A DNA stretch of 64,000 bases from Balneolaceae bacterium (GCA_018401935.1 JAGYJQ010000006.1:1-64000); one strand, 5' to 3'. Counted from the first letter of the stretch, positions 40,175 to 50,553 are shown. Translations and numbers: made by a program. Notes: generated from the sequence alone by a model not told the origin.

Positions 40175-41332
40175 TTACAGTAAACTTTCCGACCCAAAGG
40201 TTTTGTGGTAACCAAAATAATCCATAATACTGACCGCTACTTGGCTAAACCCATCTCGTATCCCTAGATCTTTAACAATAGAATGTTTCCGGTATACCAA
40301 TACCGGGACAAACTCCCTTGTATGATCAGTACTTTGAACACATGGGTCATTCCCGTGATCTCCGGTTATAATCAAGAGATCTTCGCCAGTCATCTCATCC
40401 ATTATTCTGGGCAGGGCCGCGTCAATCTCCATAAGTGTTGCTGCGTACCCAAAAGGATCTAATCTGTGTCCGTACAGCTGGTCTGTGTCTATCAGGTTGA
40501 TGAAAAGTACATCCTCTTCGTTGGCTCTTAATCGCTCGATGATTCGCTCAATACCTTCGGTATTACCTTTTGTTGGATAGAAAAAGTCGAATCCCTCACG
40601 ATTAAACAAATCGGCAACCTTACCTATGGATGCGATCTTGTGCCCTCTTTTTTGCAGCTCTGTCACAAGATGATTTTTAGGCGGAGGGGCTGACCAATCG
40701 TGCCTTTTATGCGAAATTCGTTGGAAGTCTGGGGCTTCTCCATTGAATGGCCGTGCAATTACACGCCCTACCTCATGTTCGCCTACTAATAAGTTATTCC
40801 TTGCCCAATCACACCATCGATATAAGGTTTCAATAGGGACAACATCTTCGTGAGTAGCAATCTGAAATACACTATCAGCTGAGGTATAAACGATAGGGAA
40901 TCCTGTTTTTATGTGCTCAGTACCAAAATCTGCAATAACGTTGGTCCCAGAATATGGGGAGTTACACAATACGCCGGCTTTACCAATTTCATCACAAAAA
41001 GATTGGATCAACTCTAATGGAAAGCCCTTTGGGTAGGTTGGAAAGGGTGTTTCAAGCACAATCCCTGCTAGTTCCCAGTGTCCCGTCGTAGAATCTTTCC
41101 CGCTAGATGATTCGCGTAGCTTGCCATAACTAGCGATGGGAGATGATGTTGGAGGTATACTGGCAAGTGTAGCGATATTGCCTAGTCCCATTTTTTGAAA
41201 ATTGGGGAGCGTGAGCTTGGTGGTTTCGCTAACATGCCCCATGGTGTGAGCCCATTGATCTCCGTACGCCTTAGCATCTTCCTGAGCCCCAATACCCCAA
41301 CCGTCAACAATCAATAAAACCACCCGTTTCAT
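40175..41332 (-). CDS. deoB: Phosphopentomutase
   Basis: DeoB interconverts (deoxy)ribose 1- and 5-phosphate in nucleoside salvage. The 385-residue alkaline-phosphatase-superfamily enzyme shows the N-terminal metal motif VVLLIVDGWGIGA, the active-site Thr segment GKDSTTGHWELAG, SGTNVIADFG, YTSADSVFQIATHE, NLIDTDQLYGHRLD, ITGDHGNDP and STDHTREFVPVLVY. Length is normal. Its ATG overlaps the stop of the GAF-protein gene by one base (TAATG), so the two are coupled. Confidence 0.93.
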   Translation of the reverse strand: MKRVVLLIVDGWGIGAQEDAKAYGDQWAHTMGHVSETTKLTLPNFQKMGLGNIATLASIPPTSSPIASYGKLRESSSGKDSTTGHWELAGIVLETPFPTYPKGFPLELIQSFCDEIGKAGVLCNSPYSGTNVIADFGTEHIKTGFPIVYTSADSVFQIATHEDVVPIETLYRWCDWARNNLLVGEHEVGRVIARPFNGEAPDFQRISHKRHDWSAPPPKNHLVTELQKRGHKIASIGKVADLFNREGFDFFYPTKGNTEGIERIIERLRANEEDVLFINLIDTDQLYGHRLDPFGYAATLMEIDAALPRIMDEMTGEDLLIITGDHGNDPCVQSTDHTREFVPVLVYRKHSIVKDLGIRDGFSQVAVSIMDYFGYHKTFGSESLL

Positions 41333-42795
41333 TAATACACCTGGAGGTGTTCTTGCTCAGTTTTCACTACTTCTGCAAGTTGCTGCTTGGCTACACTTAG
41401 TACTTCGTATGCGTTAGGGTATTCGGTAGTTAATTTTACCGCACCAAATTTAAAGGAAACAGTTATGTTCATTCCTGAACTCAATTTTAATCCATGAGCA
41501 ACTTTGTTACGAATCTGCTCTACCCATTCTTCCAGTGCTGATTCTTTGTTGCTTTGAAGCATAAAACTGTAGACATAATCCGACTGAAATCCGATATATC
41601 CTTTCTGTTGAAATCGGTAGGGATTCAAAAAGCGTACAATGTCTCGTTGCATTCGTTGAAGTTCTTCCATTCGAAAACGGGTACGAAATGAGGAAAGATT
41701 CTCCAACGTCACGAGCCCCATCCAGGTATGACGATCGGGCTCGGAGCGTAAACGGTATAATTCATGCTCCACCGATTTTTCCCAGAGTTCTGTGACCAAA
41801 GCTTGATATTTTTCAGTAAAAATATCTTCGTCCATGGAGGATTTACGCGTATTGCTTTGTAATTGAAGCGATGCAACCCGCGCCAAATTGGCTAATTTAT
41901 GCTTGGTGGATTCTTTGAAACTGAGTGGATCTTTGTCATAGGCAATAAAGGCTCCCTGACGACGATCATGGACTAATAATGGCAACACATAGCTGGCACC
42001 TTCGGTTCTGGTTTCATAGGCAGAAATCAACTTAGGGTTTGAGTTAAAGTGCATATTAAACACAGGGATTCCTCTCTCCAGCGCGTCTCGTACACTACTC
42101 TTATCATCCACTCCTAGCCCCACATAAGGTGCATTTTTTGCAAATTTGGCATTCAGTGCAAGGGTCCATTGATCCATGGCGGCACAAAGAAAACTTACCC
42201 CTCCATTTGGTAATAAAAATTGCATTTCGTCTAAACAAGTGGTGATCACTTCCACTTTATTCAAACGTGAATGTACGTTAGCCAAGGATTCCTCGTATTC
42301 TTCCCATTCCTTTTGCTGCTCGTGCAAATCTACGACCTCAAGGTAGGTATCCAGCACATTTACCATCGCATTATTGTAGGAATAGATAGCATCGAGTAAG
42401 GCCTCTTCGTCCAAGTCTTGATCTGATTCAAGCACCGTAAGCCCAACCGTCTCCCCTTTGTTTATGAAAGGGATGATCAGCATACTTTTTGCGTGTACCA
42501 CACTGAAATAATGCCCCAATTTGGCTTTTGAAATATCCTCTCCAATGCGCAGCTTAATGAGCTCATCAAGCTCCTTGTAGTCGTCGAGGAAATGATGGTG
42601 AAAGTTTACCCGGTCTTTGAACATAACATTACTTAGGCGAGTACTGTGGGTTTCCCAAACAAACTGCTGTCTGGATTGGTTAACCCAGCACATATAGGCT
42701 AACTGAGACCCAGTTGAAGCGCGTAGTAAATGCACTAAATCAGCAATTATTTGCTTGAATTCACGTAATGCTTTTTCTTGACGGTCTAAACTCAT
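41332..42795 (-). CDS. GAF-domain protein with a diverged GGDEF-like C-terminus
   Basis: The 487-residue cytoplasmic protein has a GAF-like segment at about 15-150 (AKSMLIIPFINKGETVGLTVLE), a helical linker at about 155-190 (charged, coiled-coil-like), a second GAF-like domain at about 195-320 (YVLPLLVHDRRQGAFIAYDK), and a C-terminal part at about 360-485. The last has LGL-like VTLENLSSFRT, GYIGFQSDYVYSFML and VSFKFGAVKL, in a pattern like a GGDEF fold without the GGDEF motif. Inferred role: signalling or pseudo-cyclase; ligand unknown. It is coupled to deoB by TAATG. Confidence 0.55.
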   Translation of the reverse strand: MSLDRQEKALREFKQIIADLVHLLRASTGSQLAYMCWVNQSRQQFVWETHSTRLSNVMFKDRVNFHHHFLDDYKELDELIKLRIGEDISKAKLGHYFSVVHAKSMLIIPFINKGETVGLTVLESDQDLDEEALLDAIYSYNNAMVNVLDTYLEVVDLHEQQKEWEEYEESLANVHSRLNKVEVITTCLDEMQFLLPNGGVSFLCAAMDQWTLALNAKFAKNAPYVGLGVDDKSSVRDALERGIPVFNMHFNSNPKLISAYETRTEGASYVLPLLVHDRRQGAFIAYDKDPLSFKESTKHKLANLARVASLQLQSNTRKSSMDEDIFTEKYQALVTELWEKSVEHELYRLRSEPDRHTWMGLVTLENLSSFRTRFRMEELQRMQRDIVRFLNPYRFQQKGYIGFQSDYVYSFMLQSNKESALEEWVEQIRNKVAHGLKLSSGMNITVSFKFGAVKLTTEYPNAYEVLSVAKQQLAEVVKTEQEHLQVY

Positions 42796-42854
42796 GTAGG
42801 GGTAATTTTGCTAAAGATAGTGTCTTAAAGACTCACATTCACCTCTTTATTTTG

Positions 42855-44657
42855 CTATTGATTTTGCACCTGTGCATATAACTCCTCCGCTCGGAGTATC
42901 ATGCGCTCAAAAGAAGCTAATCCTTTTTGCCAGAATTGAGGGTCTTGTATATCCAGCCCCATACGAGCAATGAGTTCATGCGGCCACTCAGACCCCCCCG
43001 CTTCCAACAAGGATAAATAACGATCTGCAAAGCCTTCCGGTTTGCGTTGATACTCCTCATATAATGCCAGCACCAGTAACTCACCAAAAGCATAGGCATA
43101 GACATATCCAGGCGTGTGCAAGAAATGGGGAATGTAACACCACCAATGACGGTATTCCGGAGTCAATTCAACTGAGGTTCCATAGAGTTTTTCTTGCTCA
43201 GTGTTCCAAAGTTCAGAAAACCGCTCCGTAGTGAGTTCTCCCTCTTCTCGCCGCGCTGTATGCATGGCTTCTTCGAATCGATTCATGGAAATTTGCCGAA
43301 ATACAGTCGCGATGGTGTCATCAATTTTACCCATTAACAAGGCTAGTTCCTCCATTGGATCGTCCAGCTGCTTTAATAGGCGTTGGAATACCAGCATTTC
43401 ACCAAATACCGAGGCCGTTTCGGCGGTGGTTAAGGGAGTGCTGGCTTGGAGGGCTCCTTGTTTTCTGGATAGGTATTGATGTACACCATGACCCAATTCG
43501 TGGGCTAAGGTTTGTACATCACGCAGTCTGCCATCATAGTTCATAAACACATATGGATGGACAGATGGAACGGTTCCTGCCGAATAGGCGCCCCCTCTTT
43601 TGCCTGGTTGTATAGCAGCATCGATCCATTGTTCGTCAAAGAAACGCGCGGCAATATTTGACATCTTAGGACTGAATTCACCATACGCATCCAACACCAT
43701 CGAACGTGCTTGCTCCCATGAAACCGTAGTCTCTGTCTTTTTTAAAGGAGCATATCGATCGTAATCTTTAAAATCATCTATCCCTAATAGCTTCGATTTA
43801 AGGGTATAATATCGCTGTGCCCATGTATAATGACCCGTCACCGCCTGTACAAGGGCATCCACTGTTTCTTTATCGGTTTCATTTGATAAATTACGCGCAT
43901 GAATCCATGATGGGTAGCCACGCAATTCATCGTTGGTTGCTTTATCGGCTAACAATGTGTTGAATATGAAGGTCAAACTTCGAGAAAGTTTGTTAAATCC
44001 ATTCGATAATGAGGCATGTGCCTCTCTGCGAACCTCCCTATTGGGATCATGCAAAAGACTCAAGACTTCTTGCTCTGATTTTTCTTCCCCATCATAATGA
44101 AAGGTTGCTGAGCCCAAGGTCTCGTCAAAATAGCGCACCCATGCGCTCTGCCCAGTTACGCTTTTAGCTGAAAGTATTTGCTCTTGCTCTTCGCTAAGTG
44201 AATAGGGCTTGTATGACCGTGATGACTCTAAATAGTGGGTATACTTCGCTAAAACTGGGTCATTGATCAGCTGTTGGGCGTGCTCCTCGTCGAGGGCTAA
44301 CCATTCTACCCGGAAAAACACCATTAATTGACTTAATTTGGAGCCTAACTCGTTAGTGGACTGTACGGTTTTTCCATAGGCAGCATCTTGAGTATTAGTA
44401 CTCCACAACAAATAGGCAAAGGATCCGATTTTACCAGCCACATCTTGGATAGCCTCGTATTCTTTGAGTAGAGCAAGGAACTCTGTAGCATCCAATTCCG
44501 CAATTCGACCCCGATATTGTGTTGCAAATGACTGCGCTCTATCTAGTACTTTTTCCTGGTCAATCACAAATACCGGGTCATCGATTCCCGCATACAAATC
44601 ACCCAGATTCCAGTGTATTTCTTCGGCTCCAGTAGTCTTTTTCTCCGTTGATTTCAT
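42855..44657 (-). CDS. pepF: M3-family oligoendopeptidase F
   Basis: This zinc metallopeptidase cleaves short peptides in the cytoplasm. The zinc site is HELGHGVHQYL (HExxH) with the downstream Glu in TAETASVFGEML. The family ending is present (YIPHFLHTPGYVYAYAFGEL). The frame opens at 44705 with a leucine-rich stretch, but the family start is MKSTEKKTTG at 44657, giving 600 residues with EIHWNLGDLYAG near the start. It stands alone between the GAF-protein gene and the divergent Kgd-type gene. Confidence 0.92.
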   Translation of the reverse strand: MKSTEKKTTGAEEIHWNLGDLYAGIDDPVFVIDQEKVLDRAQSFATQYRGRIAELDATEFLALLKEYEAIQDVAGKIGSFAYLLWSTNTQDAAYGKTVQSTNELGSKLSQLMVFFRVEWLALDEEHAQQLINDPVLAKYTHYLESSRSYKPYSLSEEQEQILSAKSVTGQSAWVRYFDETLGSATFHYDGEEKSEQEVLSLLHDPNREVRREAHASLSNGFNKLSRSLTFIFNTLLADKATNDELRGYPSWIHARNLSNETDKETVDALVQAVTGHYTWAQRYYTLKSKLLGIDDFKDYDRYAPLKKTETTVSWEQARSMVLDAYGEFSPKMSNIAARFFDEQWIDAAIQPGKRGGAYSAGTVPSVHPYVFMNYDGRLRDVQTLAHELGHGVHQYLSRKQGALQASTPLTTAETASVFGEMLVFQRLLKQLDDPMEELALLMGKIDDTIATVFRQISMNRFEEAMHTARREEGELTTERFSELWNTEQEKLYGTSVELTPEYRHWWCYIPHFLHTPGYVYAYAFGELLVLALYEEYQRKPEGFADRYLSLLEAGGSEWPHELIARMGLDIQDPQFWQKGLASFERMILRAEELYAQVQNQ

Positions 44658-44898
44658 GTAGGTAGATAGCTGATTTAGAAAGTTAAAAAGGCATGATAAC
44701 CGCAAGGGTTCATCAATTTGATTAACATGGAATATACATTTAGATTAAGCCAGTTTAAAGTGGGAATAAGCTGTAGATTAAACGAATGTTTGAGTGCTTT
44801 TTTACTTACATCTGCTTAATTTACGTCGATAATAGATAGGTTCTTAGTAGCCTGATGTATGTCTATACAATTGTTCAACCCACTTAGTTAATCCCACC

Positions 44899-47800
44899 TT
44901 GAAATCATTAGAAGCCGCGTTCGGCCCAAATTCAGCACTAGTAGAAGAGTTATACGAGCAGTATCAGAAATCCCCTAATTCAGTTCCTACGCACTGGAAA
45001 CGTTATTTTGATGAACTAAATGGCGTTGAGAGTAATGGAACAAGCATGCCAAATAGTACGGAAACCGATCAGGATTCGGTGACGACCAATGCTAGCTCTG
45101 ATACCGCCATAAAGCCCGTATCCTCAGAAGCAGTTGCAAAAGCTAAAAACCCAGCACCAGCGGGTGAGCTACAAAAAATCAAAGGCGTTGCTACAAAAAT
45201 AGTAGAAAACATGGATGCTAGCCTAGAAGTACCAACGGCTACTTCATTGAGAGTGCTTCCTGTGAAGATGATGATAGAAGACCGGACCATCATCAATCGG
45301 CATTTGGTAAAAAGAAATGAACCGAAGGCTTCGTTTACCCACTTCATATGCTGGGCAGTTATTCAAGCAATTAAAAAGTTTCCGACCATCAATCATACCT
45401 ATCATAAAGATGGTAAGGTCCACTATCGAGTAGTTCCTGAGCAGATTAACCTAGGTGTTGCGGTTGATTTACCAAATAAAGATGGGAGTCGTAATTTGGT
45501 TGTTCCGAATATCAAAGGTGTGGATAAAATGAACTTTAAGGAGTTCTTATACGCGTTTGCTGAACTCGTTAACAAAGCACGTAATGGTAAACTTCAAATA
45601 GAGGATTACCAAGGTACTACCATATCGGTTACCAATCCTGGCACACTTGGAACCGTATCATCTGTTCCTCGACTCATGCCTGGTCAAGGTGCAATCATTG
45701 CAACTGGGGCGATTGACTACCCTGCCGAGTTTCAGAATATGTCCAAAGACGTGCTGAATCAGCTCGGCATATCTAAGGTTATGTCTATGACCTGTACCTA
45801 TGATCATCGAATTATACAAGGGGCCGAATCTGGTGCTTTTTTGAACGAGGTAAATCATTTACTGAGTGGACAAGCCGATTTTTATGATTCTATTTTTTCT
45901 GATCTAGAAATCCCATATGACCCCATTCCATACGGGGAAGATTTTTATTCGGGCCCCTTCAATGGTGGCGGTAATACACTAGAAGAGGATCGCCGGACCA
46001 TTGGTGTTTGGAGACTTATTAATATGTATCGTATGCGTGGCCACGTACTGGCTAACTTGGATCCATTAGAAAAAGAACCAGGATACAATCCTGAGCTTGA
46101 TCTGGCCTATTATGGTTTATCGGTTTGGGATTTAGATAGAGAATTTTATTGTGGTGGGCTAGGTGGTAAACGTCAAGCTACTTTGCGCGTCATCATAAAG
46201 CTTTTACGGGATACTTATTGTGAGCAGATTGGTGCAGATTACATGCATTTGCTCGATTTAGAGGAGCGGAAATGGTTACGTGAACGCATGGAGTCTTCCC
46301 TTAATGAGGCTGTACTAACAAAGGATGATAAAAAACAGATTCTATCAAAACTTAACCAGGCCATGGCCTTTGAAGAGTTTCTGCATAAAAAATACATTGG
46401 TCACAAACGTTTCTCATTAGAAGGGAATGACACGTTGATTCCCATGATGCATTTCTTATTGGAGAAAGCTGGAGATTATGATGTAGAAAAGGTATTCATG
46501 GGTATGGCCCATCGCGGTCGTTTGAATATGTTGGTTAATATAATGAACAAACCCTATCACCGGGTGTTTGCCGAGTTCGAAGGCAACGTAGATCCAGATA
46601 CCATTCAAGGTTCTGGCGATGTTAAGTACCACCTAGGCGCCAAAGGCACCCATGTGACTGCGTCTGAAAAGCAAATCGAGATCGAGCTAATGCCTAACCC
46701 ATCCCATTTAGAGGCAGTAAATCCGGTGGTTGAGGGAGCTTCTCGCGCCGTGCAAGATCATCATGAAGCTGAGGATGCCCAGAAGAAGATAATACCTGTA
46801 CTTATGCATGGTGATGCAGCATTCGCTGGACAAGGTGTAGTGGCTGAAACGCTAAATATGTCCCTATTAGAAGGCTATAAAACCGGTGGAACGGTTCATA
46901 TCATCATCAACAACCAAATAGGTTTTACCACCCTACCTAGTGATGGCAGAAGTACCGAATATGCTACGGATTTAGCTAAATCTGTACTTGCCCCTATTTT
47001 TCACATAAATGGTGACCATCCTGAAGCGGCTGTTCATGCGATTCAAATGGCACTTGAGTACCGTCAAAAATTTGGCAAGGATGTTATTATAGATCTGATT
47101 GGTTATCGTAAACATGGGCACAATGAAGGAGATGAGCCTGCTTTTACGCAGCCAGGTATGTACAAAGAGATCAATGATCACAAGACGGTACGAGATTTAT
47201 ACACCGAATGGTTGGTTAAACATCAAGAGCTCACTACCGAGGAGACTCAGCAAATTTTTGATGAGTTCGATGAATTATTAATGGCCGCCTTTGAAGATGC
47301 CAAGAAAATCCCTCATTTGGAGGTTACAAACGAACTCATAGACCGCAAGGAAAGTGTTCAAAAAAATCGAAACGTATTTCCAGATACCACCTTCTCAAGG
47401 GACAAACTGGAGGAGATTGCTGTTAAAATAAATACGGTTCCAAAAGATTTTGACGCCAACCCTAAACTACTACGTCAACTAGCAAAACGAGCGGAAATAG
47501 TTCAAAAGAACGAAAAGAAAATAGATTGGGGCTTCGCAGAAGCTTTGGCCTTTGGGTCCCTGCTCACCGCTGGTAGAACCGTCCGAGTAACGGGACAGGA
47601 TGTGGAAAGAGGGACTTTTTCTCACCGTCATGCTGTACTCCATGGGACTATTACCGATCAAACCTTTACTCCTTTGAATCATCTAACAGAGGGGCAAGGT
47701 AGGTTCCACGTGCACAATTCACTGTTGAGTGAATATGCGGCATTAGGCTTTGAGTTTGGTTATTCAGCAGTAAAAAAGGATGCATTGGTAATTTGGGAAG

Positions 47801-48552
47801 CACAATTTGGTGACTTTGCCAATGGTGCGCAAATTATTATCGACCAGTTTATTTCTTCAAGTGAAGTGAAATGGGGGCAGACCTCCTCTCTTTTGATGAA
47901 CTTACCCCATGGCTATGAAGGTCAAGGGCCAGAACATTCTTCGGCTCGGCTAGAGCGCTTTTTACAGCTCTGCGCCGAAGACAATATGCAGGTATTCAAT
48001 CTGACCACTCCTGCACAGTATTATCATATGTTGCGTAAGCAATGCTTGCAAGAACACAAAAAGCCAGGGATTCTTATGAGTCCAAAAAGCCTTCTACGAC
48101 ATCCCAGAGCGGTTTCAAATGTGGATGCATTAGCGGACGGCTATTTTCGACCATTCTTAGAAGATGAACGTATTCAAGACACCTCAGCCATTGAACGTGT
48201 AGTACTCTGCTCCGGCAAGGTGTACTATGATTTAATACAACAAACTGAAGAACTGGAAATCAATAATGTGGCCTTAGTGCGAGTAGAGCAGCTCTATCCA
48301 TTTCCAGACCATGATATTCAACAATATCTAAAAAGCTTTAAAGCGGCGAAAGATATTGTATGGTGCCAAGAAGAGCCCAAGAATATGGGTGCCTGGTTTT
48401 TTGTTTCCGATCGTATTCAACAGATTTTAGCTAAAGGTCAAAAGCTTCGATATGCTGGAAGGCAAGCTTCTGCATCACCGGCTGCTGGGCAGAAAAAAAT
48501 CCATGATGCCGAACAGTTGCAACTTGTGATGCAGGCTTTGGAATCGGTTTAA
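44899..48552 (+). CDS. kgd: Kgd-type fused 2-oxoglutarate dehydrogenase E1 / decarboxylase with E2 catalytic domain
   Basis: The 1217-residue enzyme joins a short E1 N-terminal segment (about 1-35, LVEELYEQYQKSPNSVPTHW), a Ser/Pro/Ala linker, a succinyltransferase (E2) catalytic domain at about 105-345 with the His motif TYDHRIIQGAESGAFL near 300, and a full ThDP-dependent E1 from about 375 (MAHRGRLNMLVNIMNKPYH, GDAAFAGQGVVAETLNMS, NNQIGFTT, HKKPGILMSPKSLLRHP). No lipoyl domain is seen. This matches the mycobacterial Kgd/SucA layout (about 1230 residues), not the usual SucA. The start is TTG 44899; no in-frame ATG or GTG exists between it and the upstream stop at 44848. It converts 2-oxoglutarate for the TCA cycle or to succinate semialdehyde. 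Confidence 0.92.
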   Translation: MKSLEAAFGPNSALVEELYEQYQKSPNSVPTHWKRYFDELNGVESNGTSMPNSTETDQDSVTTNASSDTAIKPVSSEAVAKAKNPAPAGELQKIKGVATKIVENMDASLEVPTATSLRVLPVKMMIEDRTIINRHLVKRNEPKASFTHFICWAVIQAIKKFPTINHTYHKDGKVHYRVVPEQINLGVAVDLPNKDGSRNLVVPNIKGVDKMNFKEFLYAFAELVNKARNGKLQIEDYQGTTISVTNPGTLGTVSSVPRLMPGQGAIIATGAIDYPAEFQNMSKDVLNQLGISKVMSMTCTYDHRIIQGAESGAFLNEVNHLLSGQADFYDSIFSDLEIPYDPIPYGEDFYSGPFNGGGNTLEEDRRTIGVWRLINMYRMRGHVLANLDPLEKEPGYNPELDLAYYGLSVWDLDREFYCGGLGGKRQATLRVIIKLLRDTYCEQIGADYMHLLDLEERKWLRERMESSLNEAVLTKDDKKQILSKLNQAMAFEEFLHKKYIGHKRFSLEGNDTLIPMMHFLLEKAGDYDVEKVFMGMAHRGRLNMLVNIMNKPYHRVFAEFEGNVDPDTIQGSGDVKYHLGAKGTHVTASEKQIEIELMPNPSHLEAVNPVVEGASRAVQDHHEAEDAQKKIIPVLMHGDAAFAGQGVVAETLNMSLLEGYKTGGTVHIIINNQIGFTTLPSDGRSTEYATDLAKSVLAPIFHINGDHPEAAVHAIQMALEYRQKFGKDVIIDLIGYRKHGHNEGDEPAFTQPGMYKEINDHKTVRDLYTEWLVKHQELTTEETQQIFDEFDELLMAAFEDAKKIPHLEVTNELIDRKESVQKNRNVFPDTTFSRDKLEEIAVKINTVPKDFDANPKLLRQLAKRAEIVQKNEKKIDWGFAEALAFGSLLTAGRTVRVTGQDVERGTFSHRHAVLHGTITDQTFTPLNHLTEGQGRFHVHNSLLSEYAALGFEFGYSAVKKDALVIWEAQFGDFANGAQIIIDQFISSSEVKWGQTSSLLMNLPHGYEGQGPEHSSARLERFLQLCAEDNMQVFNLTTPAQYYHMLRKQCLQEHKKPGILMSPKSLLRHPRAVSNVDALADGYFRPFLEDERIQDTSAIERVVLCSGKVYYDLIQQTEELEINNVALVRVEQLYPFPDHDIQQYLKSFKAAKDIVWCQEEPKNMGAWFFVSDRIQQILAKGQKLRYAGRQASASPAAGQKKIHDAEQLQLVMQALESV

Positions 48553-48581
48553 TAGGTAGTTTTTTTAATCGGACAGTGTGA

Positions 48582-49319
48582 TTATTTGCTGACTCGATAC
48601 TCACTTTCTAGCAAGGCTGGCAGCTCGCGCACGCTCGGCAAAATGTGAGTATGATGATATTTACCTAGCACTTCAGCTGAGTTTGCTCCACTCAAAACTC
48701 CTATGTTTGCCCCACAGCCTGCATTTTTACCTGATAACAAATCAGCTGGGGTATCCCCTATTTTTACCACTCCATGCACACTTTGAATATCTAGTTTCTG
48801 CATGGCATGAAATACCATGTATGGAGCGGGGCGACCAACCCCATTCGTACTCTCCACATCAACTGCCAAGTCAATTAATCCTTTTTCCTTCCATTGGAGT
48901 CCCTCCATAATCGCATTGGTGACATCCCGGTGAAATCCTGTATCTGTAGCTACTTTTATCCCTCTTTCATGTAACCATTCAAACACTTCCTCGGCCCCTG
49001 GCATAGCATTAACATGGTTACGATAATAGTCGATCATAATAACAGAATAGCGCTCAAATATCTCCATCGCTTCTTCTAGAATCTCTGGAAAATCATATTT
49101 CTCGAAATCCTCTATGGTTAAATCTTTACCTTGGGTTTTGGCTATCATGTATTGATATAGATGGATTTTGTTGGTCCCAATGGTTTTTTCAAAATCTTCC
49201 AGGCTTACATCTAAATTAAACTCTTGGGCTGCGGTATAAAGACTTTTAGCTACGGCATTATCATCTTCTACGGTGGTACCGGAAAGATCAAATACGACTA
49301 ATTCTATAGAATGGTTCAT
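48582..49319 (-). CDS. Phosphonatase-like HAD hydrolase
   Basis: The 245-residue HAD enzyme has nucleophile D11 in VVFDLSGTT with no second Asp (DxS), as in phosphonatase (DxA), rather than the DxD of phosphatases. The cap has GTNKIHLYQYM with K51 at the place of the Schiff-base Lys of PhnX. Later motifs are KVATDTGFHRDV, GRPAPYMVFHAMQKL and KIGDTPADLLSGKNAGC. C-P cleavage of a phosphonoaldehyde is therefore plausible. I recall a PhnX-like family (TIGR03351) with this profile. It follows the zinc alcohol dehydrogenase gene by 14 bases on the same strand. Confidence 0.75.
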   Translation of the reverse strand: MNHSIELVVFDLSGTTVEDDNAVAKSLYTAAQEFNLDVSLEDFEKTIGTNKIHLYQYMIAKTQGKDLTIEDFEKYDFPEILEEAMEIFERYSVIMIDYYRNHVNAMPGAEEVFEWLHERGIKVATDTGFHRDVTNAIMEGLQWKEKGLIDLAVDVESTNGVGRPAPYMVFHAMQKLDIQSVHGVVKIGDTPADLLSGKNAGCGANIGVLSGANSAEVLGKYHHTHILPSVRELPALLESEYRVSK

Positions 49320-49333
49320 GCGGTTGTGTTAGT

Positions 49334-50419
49334 TTAGCAGACCAAGCCCACTCTAAATGGCTGGTCATTGATTGCGGTTTGAAAAGCCTCATTTACTTTA
49401 TCCAAGGATCCTTGAGTATAGATAAGGTCTTTAAATGGGAAATGGTGCTGTGCCTGGTCAATAAATTCAACAGCAGTGACCAAATCTGTGCGATTATAGT
49501 TATGAAGCCCTTTTATGGTGATAAGTCGACGGATGATGTGTTCGGCATTAATGGTCATATCGCGTTGAGGGAAGGTACCTCCTACCCAAATAGCCGTACC
49601 ACCGATATCCAATAGATTTAAACTACGCTCCAATGCCTCGGGAACTCCGCTAAAATCAAAAACTAAATCTACCGGAAAAGCAGTACCTGTATCCTCTTTT
49701 AGCTTTTGATCCCAATGCTCTTGACCATTGTACACATGGGTTGCCCCAAAATTCAACGCTTTTTCTAATCGTGCATCATTAATATCCAATCCTATAACCT
49801 GTCGAGCTCCCTTTAGACTTGCCATAGCACAAGCAACGATTCCCAACATTCCAGTACCTATAACAAGCACCCGTTTGTCCTGAATATCTTCTGCTAACCG
49901 AAAGGCTCCTGACACCGTGGCTACCGAACAGTTAATAATGGCCGCTAAAGGGTCATCAATCGTATCGGGTAAGCAAACTATAGGGGTATTTTTTCTCAAA
50001 ATGGTGTACTCGGCCAATCCCCCGTGTAAGGTGCTTTCTTTGTTATGCTGTTCGTGGCCGTACTTGAATAAATCTGCCGCTTTTTGAGGGATTCCTCGCT
50101 TGGATAATGGATCGTCTGGATTACTAGCAAAAATTCCCCAAGTTATACGATCCCCAATGGAAAGCAGATTGCCTTTTTCATCAGATTTTGGAGCATTAGG
50201 CGAACACTCCACAATCTGACCAACGATTTCATGACCTAATATGGTAGGTGTTTTTTCTTGTCTCTTTCCAATGAAGGTATTTATATCACTTTTACAAAGG
50301 GTGGCGAAAGTATTGCGAACTAGTATTTCGCCCTCTTGTAAGGTTGGAACTGGTATCTCTTCAAACGATAATGGTTTGAGAGTCTCTTCCATGATAGCAA
50401 TACGCGATTTTTTTACCAT
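49334..50419 (-). CDS. Zinc-type alcohol dehydrogenase, phosphonate-associated kind
   Basis: The 361-residue MDR-family dehydrogenase has the catalytic-zinc motifs CKSDINTFIG and GHEIVGQIVE, and the NAD-binding VLVIGTGMLGIVACAMASLKGA. The four-Cys structural zinc lobe is missing. The substrate is unknown. The family I recall as TIGR03366 (putative phosphonate-catabolism-associated alcohol dehydrogenase) fits both the sequence and the adjacent phosphonatase-like gene. The two are one operon (14-base gap). Confidence 0.75.
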   Translation of the reverse strand: MVKKSRIAIMEETLKPLSFEEIPVPTLQEGEILVRNTFATLCKSDINTFIGKRQEKTPTILGHEIVGQIVECSPNAPKSDEKGNLLSIGDRITWGIFASNPDDPLSKRGIPQKAADLFKYGHEQHNKESTLHGGLAEYTILRKNTPIVCLPDTIDDPLAAIINCSVATVSGAFRLAEDIQDKRVLVIGTGMLGIVACAMASLKGARQVIGLDINDARLEKALNFGATHVYNGQEHWDQKLKEDTGTAFPVDLVFDFSGVPEALERSLNLLDIGGTAIWVGGTFPQRDMTINAEHIIRRLITIKGLHNYNRTDLVTAVEFIDQAQHHFPFKDLIYTQGSLDKVNEAFQTAINDQPFRVGLVC

Positions 50420-50553
50420 TTGTAAATATCGAATGATATAATTTAATATTTGTAAATAAATTACGCTAATTTATGTTAAGAGAAAATTAATTCTGTGTTT
50501 TCTTTTTTCATAGAGTTGTTGATGCCTACCGTTTAACGTTCTTAGGATAAAAA

